In this document: positions 16,755 to 25,598 of the stretch, one piece after another
Layout: every line of letters begins with the position of its first letter
How positions within the stretch are numbered: position 1 is the first letter of the stretch
Source: Treponema sp.
Lineage (GTDB): Bacteria > Spirochaetota > Spirochaetia > Treponematales > Treponemataceae
Direction of reading: 5' to 3'
Assembly: GCA_017940005.1 (NCBI GenBank)
Contig: JAGAZO010000009.1
Span: 124,001 to 188,000, forward strand
Length of the DNA: 64,000 nucleotides
Notes under the pieces: model-generated
What the model was told of the DNA's origin: nothing
The model's input: the letters and a program-made list of their open reading frames with translations, nothing else
The model's database searches: none
Program-made: the position numbers and the translations under genes

Positions 16755-17612
16755 ATGGAGTTGATTCAACTGCGCCAGCTCGTTACGATTGCCGAAGAAA
16801 AAGTACTTTCGCGCGCGGCGGAAAAACTGTTTATCTCGCAGCCTGCGCTCAGTCGTTCAATTCAGCGGCTTGAAGATGAGTTTGGCGTCGTGTTTTTTGA
16901 CCGTAAGAAAAACAAAATGACGTTGAACGAAGCAGGCGCGCTCGTCGTAGAACAGGCAAAAATCGTGCTTGATGATGTAGACGCGCTCATGCAAAAAATC
17001 AACGCGTTTAAAAACGAGTCGTGCCCTATTCGCATTGCTACCTGCGCTCCTGCGCCGCAATGGAAGCTCCATGCAGAATTAATCACAATCTGCCCCAAAA
17101 TCAAAGTCACGTCATCTATGCCCGACGAAGACGAAATCACCTCGCTCTTGCTTTCTGAAAAAATCGAACTTGCCATTGTACGCAAATACATCGACTCCGA
17201 ACAGATTGAAACGGTGCCGTTTATGGATGAGCAGCTCTTTATGCAGATTCCGCTTTCTGACCCGCTCGCTCAAAAAACTGAAATCAGGTTTGCAGACCTT
17301 GCAGGAAAAGAAATTCACGAATACACGGGAATAGGCTTTTGGCACAAGCTCCACCGTGAGCAGATTTCCGACGCAACATATATCGAATACAGCGACTTTA
17401 TGGTCTACACAAATGTAATTAAATCACAAAAACCGCTTACGTTTGTGACAGAGCTCGGGAGCACGCTTCATATTGAACGCAATGACTGCAAAACTGTGCC
17501 CATCGTCGATGAAGCGGCGACCGCGCACTACCGATTGGCATACCTCAAAAAAAACAAGGCGCAACTTGCAGAAATTGTGGACTGGGCAACTGCCGAAGCA
17601 AAGAATTGGTAA
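16755..17612 (+). CDS. LysR family transcriptional regulator
   Basis: From the ATG at 16755 the protein has 285 residues. The winged-helix N terminus is MELIQLRQLVTIAEEKVLSRAAEKLFISQPALSRSIQRLE, a classical LysR HTH, followed by a periplasmic-binding-protein-like effector domain. The in-frame extension upstream to 16578 is not used because family similarity begins here. An extended -10 (TGCTATACT) ends six bases before the ATG with no ribosome site, again suggesting a leaderless mRNA. It is divergent from the cupin and probably controls the surrounding redox genes. Confidence 0.93.
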   Translation: MELIQLRQLVTIAEEKVLSRAAEKLFISQPALSRSIQRLEDEFGVVFFDRKKNKMTLNEAGALVVEQAKIVLDDVDALMQKINAFKNESCPIRIATCAPAPQWKLHAELITICPKIKVTSSMPDEDEITSLLLSEKIELAIVRKYIDSEQIETVPFMDEQLFMQIPLSDPLAQKTEIRFADLAGKEIHEYTGIGFWHKLHREQISDATYIEYSDFMVYTNVIKSQKPLTFVTELGSTLHIERNDCKTVPIVDEAATAHYRLAYLKKNKAQLAEIVDWATAEAKNW

Positions 17613-17630
17613 AACTTTTGCAGTTGCTTT

Positions 17631-18596
17631 CTACAGCGCGCCTACAACTTTGTGCGGCACATACAATTCTTCAAGATATGCAATATCTTCGTTGCTCAAG
17701 CTCACATTAAACGCGCCCGCCGCGTCGTCAAAATAACGTGCCTTTGTCGCACCGATGAGCGTGCTCGTGATTCCTTTTGCAAAATGCCAGGCAAGTGCTA
17801 CCTGCGTCATCGTGCACTGTTTCTGCGCGGCAAGCTCCGACACTCGCGCCACAATCTGTGCATCCTGCTCCATTGTGCTGTCGTATTTTCCGATTGCAGT
17901 CTTGTCCGTCTTGCTGCGCGCTGTATCTGCATGCCATTCGCTGCGGCTCAAACGCCCTGCGGCAAGCGGACTGTACGGCGTGAGCGCAACACCCGCCTCC
18001 CTGCAAATCGGAATTAGCTCACGTTCATCTTCGCGATACAGCAAGTTGTAGTGATTCTGCATGGAAACAAATTTTGTCCAGCCGTTTTTCTCTGCCGCCG
18101 TCTGCATTTTTGCAAACTGATAACCGTACATTGCCGAAGCACCGAGCGCGCGCACTTTGCCCGTCACAACAAGTTTGTGCAGCGCCTCCATTGTCTCTTC
18201 AACAGGTGTGTCTTTGTCAAAACGATGGATGATGTACAAATCAAGATAGTCAGTGCCGAGCCGCGAAAGCGTTCCATCGATTTCTCGTGCAATTGCAGAA
18301 GCTGAAAGGTGCCCGTCATTGAAATAGACTTTGCTTGCAAGCACTACACTGTTTCGCACAACACCGAGATTTTTTAATGCTTTGCATAAATATTCTTCAC
18401 TTGTGCCGTGTGAATACACATTTGCCGTGTCAAAAAAATTGATTCCCAAATCTAGTGCTTTTTTGACAAGTTCTTGCGTCTGTGCTTCATTCAGCGTCCA
18501 CTGATGAAAATCTGCTGACGGTTTTCCAAAACTCATGCAGCCGACACAGAGCTTTGAAATTTCTATCCCTGAATCACCTAACTTTGCATATTCCAT
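17631..18596 (-). CDS. Aldo/keto reductase
   Basis: The 321-residue protein shows the AKR tetrad: Asp in FFDTANVYS (about 55), Tyr 60, Lys in LASKVYF (about 88) and His in YIIHRFD (about 129). The NADPH-binding C-terminal segment TLIGATKARYFDDAA is also present. It is closest to the YhdN/Gre2-like group of NADP-dependent oxidoreductases; the substrate is unknown. It is convergent with the LysR gene and lies 21 bases after the flavodoxin gene on the same strand, so these two are probably an operon. Confidence 0.93.
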   Translation of the reverse strand: MEYAKLGDSGIEISKLCVGCMSFGKPSADFHQWTLNEAQTQELVKKALDLGINFFDTANVYSHGTSEEYLCKALKNLGVVRNSVVLASKVYFNDGHLSASAIAREIDGTLSRLGTDYLDLYIIHRFDKDTPVEETMEALHKLVVTGKVRALGASAMYGYQFAKMQTAAEKNGWTKFVSMQNHYNLLYREDERELIPICREAGVALTPYSPLAAGRLSRSEWHADTARSKTDKTAIGKYDSTMEQDAQIVARVSELAAQKQCTMTQVALAWHFAKGITSTLIGATKARYFDDAAGAFNVSLSNEDIAYLEELYVPHKVVGAL

Positions 18597-18617
18597 AAAT
18601 CGCTTCCTTTTACAATT

Positions 18618-19223
18618 CTATTTTTTCAGCCACTCGTCAATAGCTTTTTCTGCCTCGCCCCTTCTATTTTGCGCCGTAGAGCCACGCATTGCAAGCGCCT
18701 CTTTGACCGTCGCCGTTTTGTATTGTCGTCGGAGCGTGTTGTCAGTGCCACTCAATCCGCTGCCTTCGTGCGTGCAAAACGGAATGATTGTCTTGCCATT
18801 CATATCGTGTTTTTCAAGAAACGTATAAACAATCATCGGCATGTCACCCCACCAAATGGGATAGCCTATGTAAATCGTGTCGTAGCTGCTTACATCGATG
18901 TCGCCTTTGTATGCAGGGCGCGCTTTGTCGCGCTGCTCTTGCTTTGCAATATCAGTGCACGCACGATACTGTTTTGGGTACGCTTTTTCCGGCACAATTT
19001 CAAACACATCTGCGCCCGTTTTCGCTGCAATCATCTTGGCAAGAATTGCCGTGTTGCCTTCCGTGATTGTGCCGACAGAATAATTTTCGTCAACACGTGA
19101 AAAATATACGACGAGCGATTTGCCCTTGTCGCCACGTGAACTGCCCGCCGCATTTTGCGCAAAAACGGCAGCGCAGGTGCTTGCGGCAATTACCGCAGCC
19201 ATAAAAAATGATTTTTGATTCAT
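18618..19223 (-). CDS. Exported flavodoxin
   Basis: The 201-residue protein has a Sec signal (MNQKSFFMAAVIAASTCAAVFAQ) and a flavodoxin domain. The FMN phosphate loop is in LVVYFSRVDENYSVGTITEGNTA, and YIGYPIWWGDMPMIVYTFLE is the 50s-loop equivalent. Exported flavodoxins of this kind are common in anaerobes next to AKR and cyclophilin-like genes. AAGGAGT precedes the ATG at the edge of the hairpin repeat cluster. It probably passes electrons in the periplasm; the partner is unknown. Confidence 0.9.
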   Translation of the reverse strand: MNQKSFFMAAVIAASTCAAVFAQNAAGSSRGDKGKSLVVYFSRVDENYSVGTITEGNTAILAKMIAAKTGADVFEIVPEKAYPKQYRACTDIAKQEQRDKARPAYKGDIDVSSYDTIYIGYPIWWGDMPMIVYTFLEKHDMNGKTIIPFCTHEGSGLSGTDNTLRRQYKTATVKEALAMRGSTAQNRRGEAEKAIDEWLKK

Positions 19224-19235
19224 TTATAATACTCC

Positions 19236-19740
19236 TTAAAAATGCATAAGCGAGCAAGTTTCAACTTGCAAGCGCATGCATGTGGTGCGCAGTTGCACGG
19301 AGTGCACGTCAGTCCTCCAGCATGAACGCTGGAGGACTTTCCCCCATTTTTTGCTAACACAAAAAATGGGCACATGTTCCGCAGTTTCAAGAAAACTGCA
19401 CGTTAAAAACGCCGCGCCATTTTAGCGGCGTTTTTAAACTTCTTTAATTTTGAACAGTGAACGATTTTTCAAAATCGGAGCTGTTCAAAACTGCGCGTTC
19501 GCAATGAAATGAGAACGCGCAAATAATAAGCAAGTTTGCGCAAGCAAACTGCATGTTAAAATACACGCGCCATTGTAGCGTGTATTTTAAACACTCCTTA
19601 AAAATGCATAGGTGAGGAAATATCAATTTCCGAACATATGCATTTGGTGCGCGTGAGCGTACACGTACATAAGCGAGTTTTCGCAAGAAAACTCGAAGTT
19701 AAAATGCGCACGCCATTTCAGTGCGCATTTTAAGCGCTCC
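19236..19740. repeat. Cluster of about ten perfect hairpins with covarying stems
   Basis: Three stem-loops at about 19402-19438, 19555-19590 and 19698-19733 share the loop GCCATT(T/G)(T/C)A, but their stems differ and stay perfectly paired: AAAACGCCGC, AAAATACACGC and AAAATGCGCAC with their complements. Each is preceded by an AGTTT-type hairpin (19381-19399, 19530-19550, 19674-19695), two of which have GCAA loops. Further perfect hairpins include GTCCTCCAGC (19309-19334) and CCCATTTTTTG (19343-19370). Two copies of ACTCCTTAAAAATGCATA start modules at about 19231 and 19592. No CDS is seen. Confidence 0.8.
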
Positions 19741-19788
19741 TTGTTTGATGAAAACTCATACTACAATATACAGCAAAGCAGGCAAGCT

Positions 19789-19821
19789 TGTACAATAGAA
19801 TTTTTGCAAGATACAATGCAC
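19789..19821. promoter_or_regulatory. Second copy of the TTGTACAATAGAA element
   Basis: This 33-base stretch matches the LysR/cupin intergenic element at 16685-16717 at about 28 positions. It may be a second LysR site or the relic of a lost LysR-controlled gene. No gene follows it directly. Confidence 0.4.
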
Positions 19822-19982
19822 GAGACAAATACCCGCTTTGCTCATACGGTTGTCAGGCGGTTACTATGCATACGATATAATTACTGTCAGCGTGACGCTA
19901 CCTTACCACGCTCGCACAACAGTTTCTGCGGTTTTATGGAGATTGCACAACATTGCGCGAGGGATGCGAAAGGCGCGAAGCG

Positions 19983-20028
19983 GCCACCGCAGTGTGCGCG
20001 CCGTTAACGGCGCGCACACTGCGGTGGC
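19983..20028. repeat. Perfect 46-bp palindrome
   Basis: Both 23-base arms match exactly with no spacer; the centre is GTTAAC. The arms are G+C-rich (GCCACCGCAGTGTGCG at the outer end), unlike the surrounding sequence. It lies inside a non-coding 1-kb gap (19224-20245). Confidence 0.85.
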
Positions 20029-20043
20029 TGGAGGCATAAGCCG

Positions 20044-20080
20044 CAACCTGTAGCAGCCCGACCGCGCGGAGTGGATGCGC
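20044..20080 (+). repeat. Dispersed AACCTGTAGYAGCCCGACC repeat, copy 1
   Basis: The core at 20045-20063 recurs at 29220-29242 with one change, in both cases followed by a G+C-rich, CGCC-containing stretch. It is part of the non-coding block that holds the 46-bp palindrome. Confidence 0.6.
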
Positions 20081-20245
20081 CTGCCCACACAACAAGCGCA
20101 CGGAGCGCGGACGCGCCATATAAAACTATCGCCAACTGACTTGTTGCTGTAGCCAACGAGCTCGTCAGTCTTGTCATCGGTATGCTTATTCGCGGGCGTT
20201 TACTACAGGCATCGCTCAAAGCGAGCTTTGCCTTTGAGCGCGCTT

Positions 20246-21229
20246 TTATTCAATCGTTACAAGCTGATAGTTGCGTTTGCCGAGTCCAATTTTTTCCGCA
20301 TGGTCAAGCGTATGCAATCCGTTGCGGCTTTCAATGCGCGTAATGAGCGAGCCTGAATCAGTCGCGCTGTACACTAAATCGATTCCCGCTTGGTCAACAG
20401 CGAGCGGGTCTGTCGAAGCGATAATGCCTATATCGTGCATGTCTGGTTCTGCAGGATTTCCCGCGCAGTCGCAGTCAACGCTCAAGCGATTGAGCACGCT
20501 TATGTATACGATGTTTTTGCCGTTTCCCATGTAGTCGGAAACGCTTTTCGTCGCCTCCGCCATCGCTTCAAGAAACGCATTTTGCTCGCCGCCCCACGGA
20601 TTTGTCAAACTTTTTCCGCCCGAATGAATCCACGCTTTGCCTGATTTGCCAGTAGCCGTGCCGCTACCAAAACCAATCGACACGTTTTTTATTGCCCCGC
20701 CAAAACCTGCCATTGCGTGCCCTTTAAAATGCGACAAAATGATGTACGAGCCGTAGTTTTTAAAATTCGCACCGACATAGTTTTCTTTGAGACGGCTGCC
20801 ACCTTTTACTTGCAGCGTCATTGTGCCGTTCTCGTCGAGCAAATCAAACGGCAGACCGGGAAAATGATCTTTTGCCACTTGCTTGTGTGCAGCGTTCGCG
20901 GCGCGTCTTCCACCGTAAGCTGTGTTGCACTCGACAATCGTGCCGTTTACCGACGTAATAAGTTTTGAGATAAGTTCTGCGCGCAAATAGTTGCTCGCAG
21001 GCGGCTCGCCCGTGCTGATTTTTACGCCGACTTTTCCTTGCGGATTCCACCCGAGCACGCGGTAAATTGCCACAAGAGAATCTGCGGAAATATTTTTTGT
21101 AAAATACACGACGGGAGCCGTTTTGTCTGTTGTTTCATGCGTTTTGTACGAAGCAGCATTTGGATTTTCTTTTGCAAACACACAGGAAAGTGTGAGCACC
21201 GCAAAAACAGCAGCATATAATTTTTTCAT
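20246..21229 (-). CDS. Exported DUF362 domain protein
   Basis: The 327-residue protein has a signal peptide (MKKLYAAVFAVLTLSCVFA) and a full DUF362 domain: VVYFTKNISADSL, GVKISTGEPPASNYL, NTAYGGRRA, SHFKGHAMAGFGGAIKNVSIGF and the C-terminal GIIASTDPLAVDQAGIDLVY. DUF362 proteins are often fused to ferredoxin domains; here the CDCAGNPAEPDMHDIG segment is the only Cys-rich part and no ferredoxin is attached. The function is unknown, probably redox or metal related. It stands alone at the right end of the redox cluster. Confidence 0.9.
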   Translation of the reverse strand: MKKLYAAVFAVLTLSCVFAKENPNAASYKTHETTDKTAPVVYFTKNISADSLVAIYRVLGWNPQGKVGVKISTGEPPASNYLRAELISKLITSVNGTIVECNTAYGGRRAANAAHKQVAKDHFPGLPFDLLDENGTMTLQVKGGSRLKENYVGANFKNYGSYIILSHFKGHAMAGFGGAIKNVSIGFGSGTATGKSGKAWIHSGGKSLTNPWGGEQNAFLEAMAEATKSVSDYMGNGKNIVYISVLNRLSVDCDCAGNPAEPDMHDIGIIASTDPLAVDQAGIDLVYSATDSGSLITRIESRNGLHTLDHAEKIGLGKRNYQLVTIE

Positions 21230-21708
21230 AGGAACCTCCGAAACTAGCGTTTTTTATTTTACAAAAATGGTGCAAAAAAGTCCAATATAATTTATGCATG
21301 GCAGATTTCGCGTTGCGCATAGTCGTGCTATTAGCATGTCGTGCGCGGTTGCATTGTGGGTAATGTGGTCTGGCGAGGCGACATCATCGCCTGCGTCAAG
21401 CCAGTAGCGATTGAGCAGCGCACCTGCAACGCCGAGTTCGACACGGCAGACACACCGCAAATCCGCGTGGAGTGGGAAGAATTCCATTCTATTCGCTCTC
21501 GTTCCTTTTGTACAGCGCGGGCAAGCGGAACTACTGTCTGATGGAGATACAGTGAATTTGGGAAGGGGGAAATCCGCCTGTTTTCGTAACGAAGTTTCCA
21601 GCAAGCTGCGCCCTTGCGTGCTTGTCGTGTGTTTCCCCTCGCTCCAGCCCGCTACGCGGTCTTACGCTGCCCCGCTGCGAGGTAGGGAGCGGCACTGCGT
21701 AGCAGGGC

Positions 21709-21731
21709 AAAAACTCGCGAGGCGAGTTTTT
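21709..21731. repeat. Perfect hairpin in a gene-free stretch
   Basis: AAAAACTCGC and GCGAGTTTTT flank a 3-base loop. The gap 21230-21798 contains no gene I can support: its frames are short, and 21560-21780 is a C-rich block resembling other repeat debris in the window. Confidence 0.5.
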
Positions 21732-21798
21732 AGCAAGTCTCGGTGAAGGCTATGCCTGAACCGCACCCCCGCAACGCCCCCCGATAAAAACATCTCCG

Positions 21799-22499
21799 TT
21801 ACACATTCTCTTCCAAACAGGGAATGCTCAGTTCACAGCCTTCTTCAATAATTCTTGCAAGTTCCGCCAGTTCTTTTTCCGTTGCCGTTGCATGGTCATA
21901 CATCAAATCCCGCGTGTCTACAAAAACTTCCTGAATGCAGTTGTACGGCAAATAGAGCAGTTCAGCTTTTTCTTTCCAGTCAGCGAATGCAAAGCCTACC
22001 GATTTTTCCTCATAACCATCATGCGGAAGAATAAAAGCATTGTAGACGGTTTTATCCTTGTTCCGCAGTTTTATCCTGTCGCCATAAACTATCTGCTTTG
22101 GAACAGACTCAGAAAGCGGCTGGTCGGAATTTTGGTGCGTGTACGAATACTTGTAGTATTTTGAATTCTTCCCTGCATTTTCAGTTAAAAATCTTTAAAA
22201 ATATTCTCAAGTTCTTTTTGATTTTTTATAAACCTCGGCTTGTAATGGAAATTTTCCAATAGTAGCTAAAAAAACTCAATTCTAGCTGATGCAACATCAT
22301 AATAGTGTAATTTACGCTTTTTCTTAGCATAACTATCTTCCATAATTTTATGTACATCATCAAATTTAGGATTTTCATATTCTAAAACTTTTAGTTCTTT
22401 TATTATATCTGCTGCAATGTGATAATAAAACACAGTGTCATAACTTTGAGTATTCTTATCTCCACGCAGTCTTTTGAATATCGATCTCGAAGCCAACAA
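21799..22499 (-). pseudogene. Decayed gene, C-terminal part; possibly a DUF2357/LlaJI-like nuclease
   Basis: Three consecutive leftward frames join into one protein end. They are MLASRSIFKRLRGDKNTQSYD...RIEFF (22499-22266), LLLENFHYKPRFIKNQKELENIFKDF, and NAGKNSKYYKYSYTHQ...CLEENV ending at 21799. Stops and shifts separate them. The last part (VYNAFILPHDGYEEKSVGFAFADW) faintly recalls the C terminus of DUF2357 or LlaJI-type nucleases, but I am not certain. No catalytic motif is visible in what remains. Confidence 0.4.
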
Positions 22500-22585
22500 C
22501 TAAAAATCAGATTCTCCTGAGAAAAATTTTAAAAAACAAATTTTTAAATTTTGAGAAATATTTGTTGACTATACTTGTATATGTT

Positions 22586-22735
22586 TTATAAAATTATTTT
22601 GTTGAAAATTTCATTATATTCCTTATCAGAAAATAGCATTCCAGATTTCACATTTTCGTATAGTTCTAATATTGCAAGAGCGGGCAGCTTGTGGCTGAAA
22701 AAAATCCCGTTTGACAAATCGCCCCGACCGCCGTA
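22586..22735 (-). pseudogene. Decayed C-terminal gene fragment
   Basis: An open leftward frame without a start reads YGGRGDLSNGIFFSHKLP then ALAILELYENVKSGMLFSDKEYNE and ends at 22586. It looks like a real protein end rather than chance. It lies just upstream of the other decayed gene on the same strand and could have been its partner. Family unknown. The gap 22500-22913 holds nothing else but a small GTGCGC/GCGCAC hairpin. Confidence 0.35.
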
Positions 22736-22913
22736 TCATAAAGTAAATTTGACAAGCAGGAAAGGCACCCTGCGCTCCCGCAAGGGAACCTGATATGATG
22801 GATATGCCGTGCGCAAAGCGCACTGTTCAATAATTTCCTTGCAGTACGCGGCACGTAGCGACGCATACGCTGCCCATCCAAATTTTCTTGAAGCCACCTG
22901 TATAGGCGGTTTT

Positions 22914-23408
22914 TTATTTGTCATGTTGTTTTACTCTTATTCCATTCAATATGCCCGCAACAGTTCCAATCGTAATTCCGACACCTACAAAAGGAACAAC
23001 CCCTCCAAGAACCGTTCCCAATAATGTACTGACCGCCATTCCTCCGCTAACGCCGCATATAGCCCCCGCTGTTACTAAAGTTTGCTTTATCGAAGATTTA
23101 TTATTGTCATAGTCAGCATTATAAAAAACCAATTCTATTGCTTTTTCAAGCGAATCGTCACCTCCTTTTTCCTTTAACTCATTCGCTCTGTATTCAAGCA
23201 CGGTTTTTAAGGCAATATATTGCGCTTTGCTCATTCTGATATTGGGAACATTTCGTTCAAAATTAATCATGGTAGAACGAGATACCCCTATTTCTTCTCC
23301 CAATTCTTCCGAACTGTAGTTTGCCAGTTTCCGAAAAATTTGAAGATATTCATGCATTTTGTTAATCATTTCAATCTGCTCAGAGTTGGTTAATCTTTGT
23401 CGTTCCAT
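22914..23408 (-). CDS. HTH protein with C-terminal glycine-rich membrane segment
   Basis: The 164-residue protein has an N-terminal XRE-type HTH (FRKLANYSSEELGEEIGVSRSTMINFERN, residues 25-53). A charged linker follows, then a strongly hydrophobic Gly/Val-rich C terminus (TLVTAGAICGVSGGMAVSTLL and GTVLGGVVPFVGVGITIGTVAGIL) able to form one or two membrane helices. An HTH tied to a membrane segment suggests a membrane-tethered regulator or a self-regulated membrane effector. It was originally adjacent and divergent to the DUF2971 gene; an IS30 element now starts 27 bases before its ATG. No family name is recalled. Confidence 0.7.
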   Translation of the reverse strand: MERQRLTNSEQIEMINKMHEYLQIFRKLANYSSEELGEEIGVSRSTMINFERNVPNIRMSKAQYIALKTVLEYRANELKEKGGDDSLEKAIELVFYNADYDNNKSSIKQTLVTAGAICGVSGGMAVSTLLGTVLGGVVPFVGVGITIGTVAGILNGIRVKQHDK

Positions 23409-23434
23409 AAAAATTCTCGGTAATTTGTAAAGAG

Positions 23435-24633
23435 TAATTCCCCATTTTTCTGTCAGACCTTACAACAAGCTTTATATATCACGGCGGGAGTTTTCCCGCC
23501 GTGAATCCGTCTCGGATAATTGTTCATCCAGCTTTCCGCCCGTGAAACTTCCTCTTCGGAAATCTTTGAGAAGTCACACCCTTTCGGGAAGAACCTTCGC
23601 AGGATTCTGTTGTGCCTTTCGTTTGTTCCCCGCTCACATGCCATGTACGGGTGCGCGAAGAAAAGTTTTGTTCTCGGCTTGCCGTCGATGCAGCTTCTTT
23701 CGATACCCGCGATGTCCATGAATTCCGAACCTCCGTCGCAGGTCAGCGTTATGAATGTCCTGCGGAATTCCTTGCTTCCGATTTCCCTCTCAATTCTATC
23801 AAGAACCGCTACGGTACTTTCTCCTTTGGCATCAGGCATCTTTCTCGCAATCTCGTTGCGGCTTTTCCGCTCCGTCATCGTAAACAGGCATTGCGTGGAT
23901 GTGTCCTTTCCTCCCTTAACGGTGTCAAGCCGCTTGAAGCTACGCCGCGAATCCCAGTGCCCGAAGTTGTTCCTGTCATCTGCTTCCTTCGGTCGGTTGT
24001 CGATGCTGTGTTCCGCACATTTTGCCCTGCTGTACCGTCTTGATGAGCCTTTTTCACGGTACTTTACGCCTTTGTTCGGCAGGTCGGTGCGTTCCACGCC
24101 GTGAATCAGTCCTCCATTCACCCAGTTGTACACCGTCTTTTCTACGGCACGTGTCTCGCTCGGCCATCCGTTTTTGTCCAGTTCAGCGACTGCGGCATAA
24201 GGGCTGTAGCCCTTGTCCACAATATACCGTTTCAGCTCGCGTGACAGGGCAGTGTCGAGCATGATTTTCGGCACGCACCCGCGGTTCGTGTTCCGCTCGT
24301 CCGCAATGTTCTGCGCATACTCGGCGTTGTACTCATATACCGTAGTGAGGTCGCTTCTTGTGTGTTCAACAGTTCCTCGTACCAGCTCGTTGTAGATTGT
24401 CTTTCTGTCGCAGTTGAATATAGCAGCAAGCCGTGTCCTGCTGGTAATTTTCGGAAACCCTGTCTTTCCAAAAAGGTAGCCCTCCAAAAGCAGCCTTTTA
24501 TTATAGTCAAAGCAGTGGTTTTCTTTTCTCTCCTTTCATGCTAAACTTTCCATAGGTTTCCTTCCTCCTGTTTTTTGGTCTTATGGTAATTCCATTATAA
24601 CAGATGGTTGGAAACCTTTTTTATGGGGAATTA
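23435..24633 (-). mobile_element. IS30-family insertion sequence
   Basis: The 1.2-kb element is bounded by inverted repeats TAATTCCCCAT (23435-23445) and ATGGGGAATTA (24623-24633), with weaker similarity inward. It contains one transposase gene. It separates the HTH-membrane gene from the promoter of the DUF2971 gene. A 14-base direct repeat CCATAAAAATTCTC lies on each side (23405-23418 and 24651-24664). No clear target duplication longer than 2 bases is seen. Confidence 0.8.
23453..24487 (-). CDS. IS30 family transposase
   Basis: The visible 344-residue frame has an HTH (SRTRLAAIFNCDRKTIYNELVRG) and a DDE domain: Asp in NFGHWDSRRSF, Asp in LTCDGGSEF near 248 and Glu in ERGTNERHNRILRRFFPKG near 287. 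These fit IS30. An ATG with the expected start MKGEK lies at 24539 in another frame; one extra A in the AAAA run near 24522 breaks the frame. So the gene is either frameshifted at its 5' end, uses slippage, or starts at the TTG at 24487. Confidence 0.85.
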   Translation of the reverse strand: MEGYLFGKTGFPKITSRTRLAAIFNCDRKTIYNELVRGTVEHTRSDLTTVYEYNAEYAQNIADERNTNRGCVPKIMLDTALSRELKRYIVDKGYSPYAAVAELDKNGWPSETRAVEKTVYNWVNGGLIHGVERTDLPNKGVKYREKGSSRRYSRAKCAEHSIDNRPKEADDRNNFGHWDSRRSFKRLDTVKGGKDTSTQCLFTMTERKSRNEIARKMPDAKGESTVAVLDRIEREIGSKEFRRTFITLTCDGGSEFMDIAGIERSCIDGKPRTKLFFAHPYMACERGTNERHNRILRRFFPKGCDFSKISEEEVSRAESWMNNYPRRIHGGKTPAVIYKACCKV

Positions 24634-24675
24634 TTTTTTACTGCCTACATCCATAAAAATTCTCCACGAAAAGGC

Positions 24676-24705
24676 TTGACAAAACCTTTTGGAGCACTGT
24701 ATTAT
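24676..24705 (+). promoter_or_regulatory. Promoter of the DUF2971 gene cluster
   Basis: TTGACA (24676-24681) and TATTAT (24700-24705) are 18 bases apart. A TTTAC-TC-GTAAA inverted repeat (24719-24730) lies just after the predicted start of transcription and may be an operator. Confidence 0.65.
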
Positions 24706-24744
24706 ATTTGTAATAAAGTTTACTCGTAAATTTATTTGCTTTTT

Positions 24745-25527
24745 ATGAGAAACTTTCAAAAGTCCATATTACAAAATAAATGGCAAAAATACAAGTCTGA
24801 AAAGGAGCTTGTTATATTTTCAGGATACACTAGAGAATATAAAGGCGAAAAACTGTATAAGTATTACTCATTTGATTGCTGTCCAGACAAAATGTTTGCA
24901 CCAATTATAAATAAAACCTTACGGTATAGAACACCGATGTCATTCAATGACCCATATGACTGTTATATAGCGGCGAATCTGAATCAATCAATAACATCTG
25001 TTCGTGAAACAGAGATGAAAGAGGTTCTTGTCTGCTCCTTAACAGAAACCGATAATGACATTCTAATGTGGTCGCACTATGCATCTAGCCACAAAGGATT
25101 TGTCGTAGAATATGATATGAAAAAGCTAAACGAGATAAATGAAAGGCAAATAGAAATCTTTTCGCACGTTGAGTACTCTGATAGTATTGTCTATAGAAGT
25201 TTTTCTGCACAGGATTCTGATAAAGATATAGTACAGGCAATATATCATAAGTCTCTGTGCTGGGAATACGAAAAGGAGGTTCGATCTGTAGTATATGGTT
25301 CTCCTGATTCCATTGGCGGTGAATATAAAGACGTGCAGTTGCCAGAAGAATCTATATCTGCGGTGATTCTTGGTTCATATTTTATGAGCGAAACTAAAGG
25401 AAATATTCCGAGTATTTTAAAACCGTGGTATGAAGGTTATAAATTACATTATATGCAATTACAGGCCGATAAATACAAGCTTGAGCGGAAAAAAGATTTT
25501 AAAGAGGAGTGGTTTTCTGAAACCTAA
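24745..25527 (+). CDS. DUF2971 domain protein
   Basis: From the ATG at 24745 the 260-residue protein shows the DUF2971 pattern: KLYKYYSFDCC, LRYRTPMSFNDPYDCY, CSLTETDNDILMWSHYASSHKGFVVEYD and KSLCWEYEKEVRSVVYG. The family is common in defence islands and mobile elements; its biochemical function is not established. The start has no ribosome site; TTG at 24736 is an alternative. It is the first gene of a rightward run reaching 28207. Confidence 0.82.
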   Translation: MRNFQKSILQNKWQKYKSEKELVIFSGYTREYKGEKLYKYYSFDCCPDKMFAPIINKTLRYRTPMSFNDPYDCYIAANLNQSITSVRETEMKEVLVCSLTETDNDILMWSHYASSHKGFVVEYDMKKLNEINERQIEIFSHVEYSDSIVYRSFSAQDSDKDIVQAIYHKSLCWEYEKEVRSVVYGSPDSIGGEYKDVQLPEESISAVILGSYFMSETKGNIPSILKPWYEGYKLHYMQLQADKYKLERKKDFKEEWFSET

Positions 25528-25598
25528 GCTCCTATAAAACAACGCAGATTGGATTATCGTTGCAGGCGATTTGGCAAATATAAACGCGGAGAATACAA

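Noticed and set aside
19236-19740. CRISPR-like array or minigenes ATG-GCG-NNN-NNN-TTT-TAA in the hairpins
   Set aside because: Spacing is irregular, the repeated parts are stem-loops with changing stems, and no cas gene is near. The five-codon frames are not kept in the copy at 30 kb.
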